25,000 bases of DNA. Origin: Plakobranchus ocellatus (lineage: Eukaryota; Mollusca; Gastropoda; Plakobranchidae). A program made the position numbers and the translations under genes. The stretch's first letter is position 1; each line of letters starts with the position of its first letter. Below, piece by piece: positions 23,301 to 25,000 of this stretch. The stretch spans positions 379,215 to 404,214 of the forward strand of contig BLXT01006291.1 in assembly GCA_019648995.1 (NCBI GenBank), in the 5' to 3' direction. The notes under the pieces are model-generated. The model ran no database searches. It worked only from the letters and a program-made list of their open reading frames with translations, and had not been told where the DNA came from.

Positions 23301-23797
23301 CAAAGTTTCTTAATTGATTTTGCATCTTTTCAAAAACAACGGAGCCAGCTTTGTATTTTTTACTGAGGAATATAGTTTTTATCTAAATCGGCAACAGGGT
23401 CAATTTTTTAGCTGCAGCTTTGAAGATAGGAAGCTCGACTTCTATATATGATCTATCTATTGGAAAGAGTCCTAATTAGCAAGTGTTCAACAGAGAAATT
23501 GGGCAAAAATAAATAAAAAAAGGCTGCGTATATTGAAATTAACTTTTGGCCAGATTCCTATGGGATAATCATTCGTAATATCTAAAAAAAATTTCTTTCC
23601 ATTATTTTTAATCATTTTTAAATACAGTGTTTTATGTCCATTTTAGTGATTCCTTACATTTTCACATGGATGAGTCACATATAAGAGCATGTAAGAGTAT
23701 TTACAATTGTGTCAATTCATCTTAATTTTCATCAACAGGCTTTCAATGGGCGACCTTTGAACCTCGCTACCTCAAATATTGTTGTATTTCAAGTTGA
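1801..23797 (+). CDS. CCDC150: Spliced gene for a long coiled-coil protein, candidate CCDC150 ortholog (whole coding span, 21-22 exons)
   Basis: Joining the exons listed below gives one uninterrupted frame of about 1,089 residues (about 1,082 with the other C-terminal splice choice). Residues 21-44 form a short heptad segment starting LRRRLTTAEEDTRLL. Residues 45-183 are low-complexity and rich in S, K, Q, N and P. Residues 184-1037 are almost entirely E/K/Q/R/L-rich coiled coil with no signal peptide, membrane segment, catalytic motif or zinc finger. Such proteins usually act as structural or scaffold rods; no reaction is expected. The symbol is an inference: human CCDC150 is about 1,100 residues and has an early short coiled coil followed by a long rod, which fits. 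Other long rods such as rootletin-like, myosin-tail-like or other CCDC proteins share the composition and remain possible. The exon model itself is much surer than the name, because all junction phases agree. Confidence 0.55.
2350..3506 (+). other. Intron 1 (1,157 bp)
   Basis: This is AT-rich intron DNA with a short ATATATATAT run at 2401-2410 and poly-T runs near 3310-3330. I see no gene or element. Confidence 0.75.
3507..3674 (+). CDS. CCDC150: Exon 2: coiled coil (residues 184-239)
   Basis: The exon begins after a strong acceptor (TTTTTTCTGTCACAG|AAAAGC) and ends GAGAAG|GTTTGT. It is 168 nt, phase 0 at both ends. It codes KSISIGRQELEQELIRVK and onward, with clear leucine, valine and isoleucine heptads and dense E/R/K. 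The GTTTGT donor is non-optimal but recurs at exon 6, so this gene tolerates it. Confidence 0.85.
3675..4081 (+). other. Intron 2 (407 bp)
   Basis: AT-rich, with a short TTG repeat near 3855-3867. Nothing else is recognisable. Confidence 0.75.
4082..4267 (+). CDS. CCDC150: Exon 3: coiled coil (residues 240-301)
   Basis: The acceptor is CAATATTTCAG|ACTCAG and the donor TCAGAG|GTAAGA; 186 nt, phase 0/0. It codes TQLELKVEDIASTKQKALRR and onward through SLRASLEESHATLLSRLQD, ending TLRSE. Heptads are regular and there is no proline. Confidence 0.85.
4268..5084 (+). other. Intron 3 (817 bp)
   Basis: AT-rich, with no repeat or coding segment that I can recognise. Confidence 0.75.
5085..5214 (+). 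CDS. CCDC150: Exon 4: coiled coil (residues 302-344 plus one base)
   Basis: The acceptor is GCATTTTCCTCAG|TGTAAA and the donor GATAAAG|GTAAGT; 130 nt, phase 0 in and phase 1 out. It opens with a glycine-containing break (CKNHSAGTGG) and then turns helical (LKLEVVRLKEELSQEALKRQ, then RAEDSLQASITDK). The last 53 nt and the donor are the first unit of a tandem array that fills the next 0.5 kb. Failure to use this donor runs into a TAA at 5238-5240, eight codons on. Confidence 0.85.
5162..5700 (+). repeat. Tandem array of the exon 4 end plus its 5' splice site, about nine copies of ~58 bp
   Basis: Each unit matches TTTGAAGC..AGCAGAGGATAGTC..CAAGCATCTATCACTGATAAAGGTAAGT with variation. Counterparts of the GGATAG core lie near 5183, 5242, 5299, 5356, 5414, 5474, 5539, 5598 and 5657, a spacing of 57 to 65. 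The donor positions read GTAAGT at 5215, 5273 and 5331, GTAAAT at 5388, GTATGT at 5446, GTAACT at 5505 and GTATGT at 5571. The last two copies have lost the GT (TT near 5628, GC near 5687). The first copy is coding; the rest lie in intron 4. Copies 1, 3, 4, 5, 6 and 7 keep an open frame resembling AEDSLQASITDK. Confidence 0.85.
5215..6097 (+). other. Intron 4 (883 bp)
   Basis: The first 485 bp are the decaying copies of the exon 4 end and donor. The remainder is AT-rich with poly-T runs at 5720-5732 and 5940-5951. Confidence 0.75.
6098..6234 (+). CDS. CCDC150: Exon 5: coiled coil (residues 345-390)
   Basis: The acceptor is CCTCTGCTTGTCAG|ATAAGA, and the first two bases complete an Asp codon begun in exon 4 (G|AT). 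The donor is CTTACT|GTATGT. It is 137 nt, phase 1 in and phase 0 out. It codes DKILLNATSTQAENQRVSED and then LTRLQTQYTDLIRQLEQTKT, a typical coiled coil. Confidence 0.85.
6235..6810 (+). other. Intron 5 (576 bp)
   Basis: AT-rich, with an A tract at 6477-6493. No element is seen. Confidence 0.75.
6811..6918 (+). CDS. CCDC150: Exon 6: coiled coil (residues 391-426)
   Basis: The acceptor is GCTGTTCTCTCAG|GCGAGC and the donor AAGGAG|GTTTGT; 108 nt, phase 0/0. It codes ASKKSLEEEKSSVQARFQSL and then SADHDSLKYLQEETKE. Too short to stand out as an open frame, it is supported by the splice sites, the phase match and heptad composition like its neighbours. Confidence 0.8.
6919..8285 (+). other. Intron 6 (1,367 bp) with two diverged local duplications
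   Basis: AAATAAAGAGCAGTATTGTC at 7020 recurs as AAATGAAGAGCAGTATGGTC near 7213, with about 80 bp of diverged similarity downstream. A second pair shares AGACA(C/T)CAACAAACA and TTTTTAGACA near 7560 and 7641. About 7690-7960 is less AT-rich and may be an eroded element, but I cannot identify it. Confidence 0.6.
8286..8395 (+). CDS. CCDC150: Exon 7: coiled coil (residues 427-462 plus two bases)
   Basis: The acceptor is TTCCTCGATTCAG|TCTGAG and the donor AAAAT|GTAAGT; 110 nt, phase 0 in and phase 2 out. It codes SETRLAAEKSSLEEDFCKLK and then GEREKLRKELFEKKKK. The split Ile codon (AT|T) is completed by exon 8. Confidence 0.8.
8396..9114 (+). other. Intron 7 (719 bp)
   Basis: Holds the 98-bp tandem duplication listed separately and an A-rich stretch at 8970-9010. 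An 83-codon open frame across the duplication is a chance product of the repeat. Confidence 0.75.
8471..8668 (+). repeat. Tandem duplication, 98-bp unit, two copies
   Basis: CACATTTCTCACTCTGCCAT starts at 8471 and again at 8569. The units continue in parallel through TTCAG.GTTTGTTT.CAAT, ATGCCTCTTAATGTGCACA and CCTTAATCC, with about ten differences plus small indels near the end. Confidence 0.9.
9115..9292 (+). CDS. CCDC150: Exon 8: coiled coil (residues 463-522)
   Basis: The acceptor is TTTTCACTTATAG|TGACAG and the donor GAGGAG|GTACCG, which is weak from +4 onward; 178 nt, phase 2 in and phase 0 out. It codes DSLEKELQSTRQSLAQKNQE, then FTSAADGLEVELSGLKSQLE, ending KDKESLLEE, with strong heptads. 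Confidence 0.85.
9293..10355 (+). other. Intron 8 (1,063 bp)
   Basis: Contains the family A SINE at 9378-9610. The rest is AT-rich with short A and T tracts and no other element. Confidence 0.75.
9378..9610 (+). mobile_element. tRNA-derived SINE, family A, copy 2 (diverged)
   Basis: A B-box-like GGTTCAATACC lies at 9431-9441. A body at about 9545-9590 reads GGTTACCTACTCGACAATTC followed by TGTATGCTAAGGAAAAATCAG. This aligns with the body of the 16.1 kb copy (AAACTACCTCAGAATGCCGT then ATACCAAGAAAAATCAG, read on the minus strand). It lies in intron 8, sense to the gene. Confidence 0.6.
10356..10517 (+). CDS. CCDC150: Exon 9: coiled coil (residues 523-576)
   Basis: The acceptor is GCTGAACAACACAG|GTGAAT and the donor CAGCAG|GTAGTG; 162 nt, phase 0/0. 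It codes VNQTVDTLMSERSRLQTELQ and on through LEQDKAQMLERMGALEHQQ. It has the higher GC typical of the exons here. A second frame is also open across the exon but has low-complexity G/S-rich content and no heptads. Confidence 0.8.
10518..10852 (+). other. Intron 9 (335 bp) with pyrimidine-rich tract
   Basis: Positions 10542-10650 are a degenerate C/T-rich tract (TCTC, CTAT and CCCTAT variants) on the coding strand. Nothing else is seen. Confidence 0.75.
10853..11044 (+). CDS. CCDC150: Exon 10: coiled coil (residues 577-640)
   Basis: The acceptor is GTTTGTGCCGTCCCAG|AACACC; 192 nt, phase 0/0. It codes NTQRRVEDALSEMLEQKNRL and ends LSQSLQTKYTQ. The donor CAG|GTGCAA is weak, but the frame stops soon after (TGA at 11063-11065) and exon 11 joins in phase. 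Confidence 0.82.
11045..11490 (+). other. Intron 10 (446 bp)
   Basis: AT-rich; no repeat or element is recognised. Confidence 0.75.
11491..11682 (+). CDS. CCDC150: Exon 11: coiled coil (residues 641-704)
   Basis: The acceptor is TTTTCTTTTAATGTGACAAG|AGCCAG and the donor TACAAG|GTGAAA; 192 nt, phase 0/0, the same length as exon 10. It codes SQQEVSEFKILVQRLEGQAK and then AAVEEAEQRDQHLKVAHCAR. A second open frame here is R/S/C/W-rich and is only a shadow. Confidence 0.83.
11683..13105 (+). other. Intron 11 (1,423 bp)
   Basis: AT-rich. Around 11755-11940 there are loosely similar phrases (GGTTTTCAGGTCAAAG, GGTTTCCAGGTCAGAG) that may be an old duplication. The minus-strand open frames at 12460-12921 lack any recognisable protein character. 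Confidence 0.7.
13106..13225 (+). CDS. CCDC150: Exon 12: coiled coil (residues 705-744)
   Basis: The acceptor is ATAACTTGACAG|GTCAGC, with a poor pyrimidine tract, and the donor TTGCAG|GTAGCT; 120 nt, phase 0/0. It codes VSSYEKNMAEAKSVNKEIAG and then TLEAVMSSHTQLQNIVENLQ. Confidence 0.8.
13226..13819 (+). other. Intron 12 (594 bp)
   Basis: AT-rich with short T tracts; no element recognised. Confidence 0.75.
13820..13869 (+). CDS. CCDC150: Exon 13: 50-nt small exon (residues 745-760 plus two bases)
   Basis: The acceptor is CTTTGATTTCAG|ATGGAG and the donor AACAG|GTATGT; phase 0 in and phase 2 out. It codes MELGKRDSQISQLKNN. It is needed for the frame: exon 12 ends phase 0 and exon 14 starts phase 2, so skipping it would shift the frame. 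Confidence 0.75.
13870..14528 (+). other. Intron 13 (659 bp)
   Basis: Contains a pyrimidine-rich segment at 13950-14060 (TCTCTC and TTTCCCTC variants), a purine run AGAGAGAGAG at 14227-14236, and poly-T or poly-A tracts at 14298-14311, 14427-14440, 14470-14482 and 14500-14512. The last T tract serves as the pyrimidine tract for exon 14. Confidence 0.75.
14529..14655 (+). CDS. CCDC150: Exon 14: coiled coil (residues 761-803)
   Basis: A poly-T tract at 14500-14512 precedes the acceptor GCATCAAAACAG|ATTGAA. The first base completes an Arg codon with exon 13. The donor is ACAGAG|GTATGG; 127 nt. It codes LKDHDETKREVKDLEEKLDS and then LSVELKKEKEKNVKKTSRDL. Confidence 0.82.
15165..15360 (+). repeat. 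Degenerate (ATC/ATT)n low-complexity tract
   Basis: Runs such as ATCATGATCATCATCATCAT at 15194-15213 and ATCATCATCACTATCATCCT at 15299-15318 form an interrupted trinucleotide repeat. The middle part, 15215-15290, is more complex. Confidence 0.75.
15386..15566 (+). repeat. 56-bp tandem repeat, three full copies plus a 12-bp partial
   Basis: Units start TTTATGCTCTTTATTTGATT at 15386, 15442 and 15498, and a partial unit starts at 15554. Copies differ at only one or two bases (AAGTG/AGGTG; CAAAAAG/CAGAAAG), so the array is recent. It ends about 110 bp before exon 15. Confidence 0.95.
15677..15871 (+). CDS. CCDC150: Exon 15: coiled coil (residues 804-868)
   Basis: The acceptor is TTTTTCCCTCAG|GTGAGG and the donor ATGAAG|GTAAGT, both strong; 195 nt, phase 0/0. 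It codes VRKQCENLSSRNQELVRSNT, then ELRQRMADVEREKEEMRSKV, ending QVEDNLNKMK. It has the best splice signals in the gene and markedly higher GC than the flanking introns. Confidence 0.88.
15872..17019 (+). other. Intron 15 (1,148 bp)
   Basis: Contains the antisense family A SINE at 16090-16362. The rest is AT-rich with no further element. Confidence 0.75.
16090..16362 (-). mobile_element. tRNA-derived SINE, family A, copy 3 (best preserved head)
   Basis: Read on the minus strand, the head has an A-box-like TGGCTCTTCTGG and a B box GGTTCAAATCC (16293-16303, reversed), flanked by GTGAGAGGTCGGA, the same flank as copy 1. The body motif AAACTACCTCAGAATG falls at 16165-16180. It is inserted antisense in intron 15. 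The exact 3' boundary is not visible. Confidence 0.7.
17020..17088 (+). CDS. CCDC150: Exon 16: 69-nt exon (residues 869-891)
   Basis: The acceptor is TTTCTTTCCTTTCCAG|GCTGTA and the donor GAGCAG|GTTAGA; phase 0/0. It codes AVREEIEELEQMRDEYMRKN followed by TEQ. Being small and symmetric in phase, it could be skipped without a frameshift. Confidence 0.78.
17089..18016 (+). other. Intron 16 (928 bp)
   Basis: A GT-rich stretch at 17128-17146 follows exon 16. The 73-bp tandem array is listed separately. The rest is AT-rich. Confidence 0.75.
17601..17835 (+). repeat. 73-bp tandem repeat, three copies plus a short partial
   Basis: Units begin TAAAGATTGATTGAGTTC at 17601, 17674 and 17747, and a degraded start lies at 17820. 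They share GATTATTG.TAAACCTAGTCC and CATTCATCAGTGATCTCAGA. Only a few substitutions separate copies, so the array is recent. A 91-codon minus-strand open frame here is repeat-derived. Confidence 0.95.
18017..18178 (+). CDS. CCDC150: Exon 17: coiled coil (residues 892-945)
   Basis: The acceptor is ATTTTTTTTGCATAG|GGGGAG and the donor TTCAGT|GTAAGT; 162 nt, phase 0/0. It codes GETIGKFVQQMSGLQEELRH, then LAQAYTNTQQLLKLKEEALD, ending MKRKFS. Confidence 0.85.
18179..19191 (+). other. Intron 17 (1,013 bp)
   Basis: AT-rich, with an A/G-rich tract at 18690-18745. Around 18890-19030 there are loosely repeated phrases on an AAC.A...AAAACNA theme (for example ACAAAAGCAGTTTTGCCAAA and AACAAAACTAATGTGGCCAC) that may be a decayed tandem repeat with a period of about 35 to 45 bp. 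No gene is seen. Confidence 0.7.
19192..19278 (+). CDS. CCDC150: Exon 18: charged segment ending at a GC donor (residues 946-974)
   Basis: The acceptor is CTTGACATTACAG|GAACGC. The exon codes ERKRREADYNQKKPSTDEKL and then QEVHHESLE; 87 nt, phase 0/0. A Pro-Ser break (KKPSTDE) interrupts the rod. The end is GAG|GCAAGT: GC in place of GT, with every other donor position at consensus, the usual pattern of a GC-AG intron. Reading on gives Ala-Ser-stop, so a splice here is required to continue. Confidence 0.75.
19279..20204 (+). other. Intron 18 (926 bp), GC-AG type
   Basis: The intron starts GCAAGT and ends TGAACTCAG. Content is AT-rich with an A tract at 19594-19607 and no element recognised. 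Confidence 0.7.
20205..20284 (+). CDS. CCDC150: Exon 19: EAHAWFKGKFDKLQ segment (residues 975-1000 plus two bases)
   Basis: The acceptor is TTCTGTGAACTCAG|ATCTCA and the donor TCCAA|GTGAGT; 80 nt, phase 0 in and phase 2 out. It codes ISKHLQEAHAWFKGKFDKLQ and then TEITAS. The W-F-K-x-K-F-D-x-L-Q run, with the only tryptophan up to residue 1070, departs from plain heptads and would be the best anchor for a family comparison. Confidence 0.8.
20285..21228 (+). other. Intron 19 (944 bp)
   Basis: The first 600 bp are AT-rich without recognisable content. The last 330 bp are a degenerate tandem array listed separately, running close up to the acceptor of exon 20. Confidence 0.75.
20895..21212 (+). 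repeat. Degenerate tandem repeat, ~43-46 bp period, six to seven copies
   Basis: The phrase TTATTCTCCATRCTTTA..GTGG..ATTGAATC recurs with starts near 20931, 20974, 21032, 21075, 21118 and 21164. Spacings are 43, 58, 43, 43 and 46. Copies have diverged considerably. Open frames across it are repeat artefacts. Confidence 0.85.
21229..21337 (+). CDS. CCDC150: Exon 20: coiled coil (residues 1001-1037)
   Basis: The acceptor is TTTTGAAACATTCAG|GCAAAC, and the first base completes a Lys codon with exon 19. The donor is ATCCAG|GTTAGA; 109 nt, phase 2 in and phase 0 out. It codes QTQLQLERENSEQRKSLEDE and then RAKAQSAAERAKEMIQ. A 72-bp tandem duplication starts 5 bp past the exon end. Confidence 0.83.
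21343..21486 (+). repeat. 72-bp tandem duplication just past exon 20
   Basis: AGGAGAAATGAAGATGTGGC starts at 21343 and again at 21415. The two 72-bp units appear identical, so the duplication is very recent (or an assembly artefact). It starts 5 bp after the exon 20 donor and does not copy the donor. Confidence 0.95.
21550..21660 (-). mobile_element. tRNA-like repeat, family B, copy 1
   Basis: Read on the minus strand it contains an A-box-like TGGCACAGTGGTAG, then CAAACCTGCCCTGAGA, and a degenerate B box GAGTTTGAAAGCC. Twenty of 21 bases from GGTAGCAAACC to CTGAGA are shared with the + strand element at 22849. It lies in intron 20. Confidence 0.5.
22815..22990 (+). mobile_element. tRNA-like repeat, family B, copy 2
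   Basis: A patch of higher GC in AT-rich intron 20 contains GGTAGCAAACCAGCCCTGAG at 22849-22868, matching family B copy 1 in the opposite orientation. A stretch GGCCTGAAGGGGGGCC follows near 22920. The minus strand reads GPPSGQGTDSTAHTHKRR, which from memory resembles repeat-derived peptides in sea slug gene models; treat this as a weak hint. Confidence 0.4.
23112..23211 (+). CDS. CCDC150: Exon 21: C-terminal segment (residues 1038-1070 plus one base)
   Basis: The acceptor is TTTTTCTTTCTTGCAG|ACAAGC, strong and phase 0. It codes TSRQTISRLADYAELSDSDT and then KQHIAHLKTGLGP. The end is uncertain: CCAG|GTGTAA at 23211 (phase 1) or TCCAG|GTTTGT at 23227 (phase 2, adding GVRPS), the latter matching the donors of exons 2 and 6. 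If no donor is used the frame runs to TGA at 23364-23366, but that extension is AT-rich and lacks exon-like composition. Confidence 0.65.
23228..23738 (+). other. Putative intron 21 (511-527 bp)
   Basis: AT-rich with no element recognised. Its existence depends on the uncertain terminal exon. Confidence 0.4.
23739..23797 (+). CDS. CCDC150: Possible terminal exon with stop codon
   Basis: An acceptor-like TTAATTTTCATCAACAG precedes GGCTTTCAATGG. Joined to exon 21 ending at 23211, the frame reads GFQWATFEPRYLKYCCISS and stops at 23795-23797, for about 1,089 residues in total. Joined to 23227 it reads RLSMGDL and stops at 23758-23760, for about 1,082 residues. Neither tail has heptads or recognisable content. 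The true last exon could also lie beyond this window. Confidence 0.35.
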
Positions 23798-25000
23798 GCA
23801 TCTGAGCTTTGACGATCATCAGCAATGCATGTCCTCAGAGAACATGAAACTCTCTGTATCCATCTGTCTCACTCAAGCCTTGTCAAAGTCAACAAAAGGG
23901 GTGCTTGCTTATTTTCCCCATACCTAGTTAATAATGTTTATCAATGAATGTATTTGTATTCAACTTTCATGAAACTTTTATTTTGCCATTTTTTTTTTTT
24001 TTTAATTAAAAAAAAAAAAAAAAAAATTTGTTCTAAATTATTCTATAATTTGTTTAAAAACTTTTAAAAAATGAAGGTGATGCAGCCATAATTTACAGAG
24101 CAATACAAATATTTACATTTTCGTGCTAATCAAAAGAGAAACAAACATATCAGTGCATTATATTAGTACTGAAATAGTAAATTGCATTGTAAAAAAAAAA
24201 TTTACAAAAAAAATGTTTTATGCTTCATTTATTTTAATGCATTCCATCCACTTACTCGCACGACTTTGATAGAAATCACATGCAGCTTTTTCACAGGGTT
24301 CTTTGAGAATAAGAACCTATTGTGTCATCAGGAATTTTTCATGAATTTTGCATTTCATGAATTTTTTTCCCTGCCAAAAATGATTAAACTTTTCCCTTTC
24401 TGGGGGCACTAGTTGCTCATTGGCTAACAAAACTGCCCTGCCTGATGGAGATTTATCTGAACCACCATCAATATTTTTTTTTTCGCAACAACAGTAAATG
24501 TTTTGTGTAACAAAGCTGTCATGCAAAAAGAGAGACGTCTTAATGATCTTGGGAAGAAAAGTGGGATTAGACACTGCCAGGCTGATCTCAGGGTTATGAA
24601 AGCATTGGTTTCTGAAATATCAGGAGTTTGGGCAACTTTACCTTCACTTGAATAATATTATATCAATATATATATATATCGAGTTATCTCATTCTCTCCA
24701 CCATGACACTTATAATGGCTCATGGTGTTTCCATATTTCTTGCAAATATGAATTTATTTGCTGGCTTAAACAGTTAATACTTTCTAATCACATTTTAGAA
24801 GTCTAGTGTTAATCCACAAAGACCTATCTTGCCGTCTGACACGATGTTACAAAAAAATGTTAAAGATGGTCCCCTTTTTATTTTTATTTTTTATTTTTAT
24901 GCCATTGTCCGTCCACAAATTACTGCTGATTTTTTGGGGGGATTGAAAAGGTACTTTTGAATGAATTCGCCAGGCTGGTCAGCAAAAAAAAATAAATGTG
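23798..25000 (+). other. 3'UTR or downstream DNA, no gene seen
   Basis: AT-rich. Candidate polyadenylation signals are ATTAAA at 24005-24010 (in an A tract), ATTAAA at 24383-24388 and AATAAA at 24991-24996; none is decisive. A short TA repeat lies at 24665-24679. Open frames on both strands show no protein-like features. Confidence 0.4.
23989..24026. repeat. T15-AATT-A19 palindrome-like tract
   Basis: Fifteen T are followed by AATT and nineteen A. The two runs are complementary and could fold back. Such sites are also prone to sequencing and assembly error. Confidence 0.8.

Noticed and set aside
23228-23366. Read-through of exon 21 as the native C terminus
   Set aside because: It cannot be excluded, but the extension is AT-rich and follows two donor-like sites.
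24182-24574. Overlapping open frames on both strands near the right end
   Set aside because: They are short and AT-driven, with no splice or domain support.

Overview
This window is animal nuclear DNA, most likely from a mollusc and possibly a heterobranch gastropod. It holds one intron-rich protein gene on the + strand. The signs of animal DNA are short exons (50 to 549 bp) separated by AT-rich introns of 0.3 to 1.8 kb, GT-AG splice signals, many long poly-T and poly-A tracts, and tRNA-derived SINEs. There are no ribosome binding sites, operons or long open reading frames. The taxon is an inference: it rests on the SINE style and on a weak recollection of similar repeat-derived peptides in sea slug gene models.

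The gene. Twenty-one exons can be joined from an ATG at 1801 to at least 23211 without breaking the reading frame. Most introns are phase 0. One phase 1 junction (exons 4-5) and three phase 2 junctions (7-8, 13-14, 19-20) are each completed by the matching phase of the next exon. A weakly supported 22nd exon would end the protein at 23797. The predicted product is about 1,080 to 1,090 residues: a short coiled coil near the N terminus, a disordered S/Q/N-rich linker to about residue 183, then almost continuous E/K/Q/L-rich coiled coil to about residue 1037. The length, the N-terminal heptad stretch and the overall make-up suggest an ortholog of CCDC150 (coiled-coil domain-containing protein 150), a poorly characterised family. 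A different long coiled-coil protein cannot be excluded without a search.

Layout. 1-240: a SINE copy. 241-1800: upstream flank with presumed promoter or 5'UTR and a possible alternative first coding exon at 904-933. 1801-2349: exon 1, coding the N-terminal region. 2350-21337: exons 2 to 20, the coiled-coil rod. 21338-23111: the longest intron, with two copies of a second tRNA-derived repeat. 23112-23797: the probable C terminus. 23798-25000: 3'UTR or intergenic DNA with no recognisable gene.

Most striking features. (1) The end of exon 4 together with its 5' splice site is repeated about nine times in tandem (period near 58 bp, 5162-5700). This lays down a ladder of donor-like sites, and six copies keep the exon's reading frame open. 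(2) Intron 18 uses a GC donor (GAG|GCAAGT). (3) Five further tandem arrays with units of about 43 to 98 bp lie in introns 7, 14, 16, 19 and 20. (4) There are three copies of one SINE family and two of another. I see no evidence of a new multi-gene system; the exon-4 splice-site array is the item most worth a second look.
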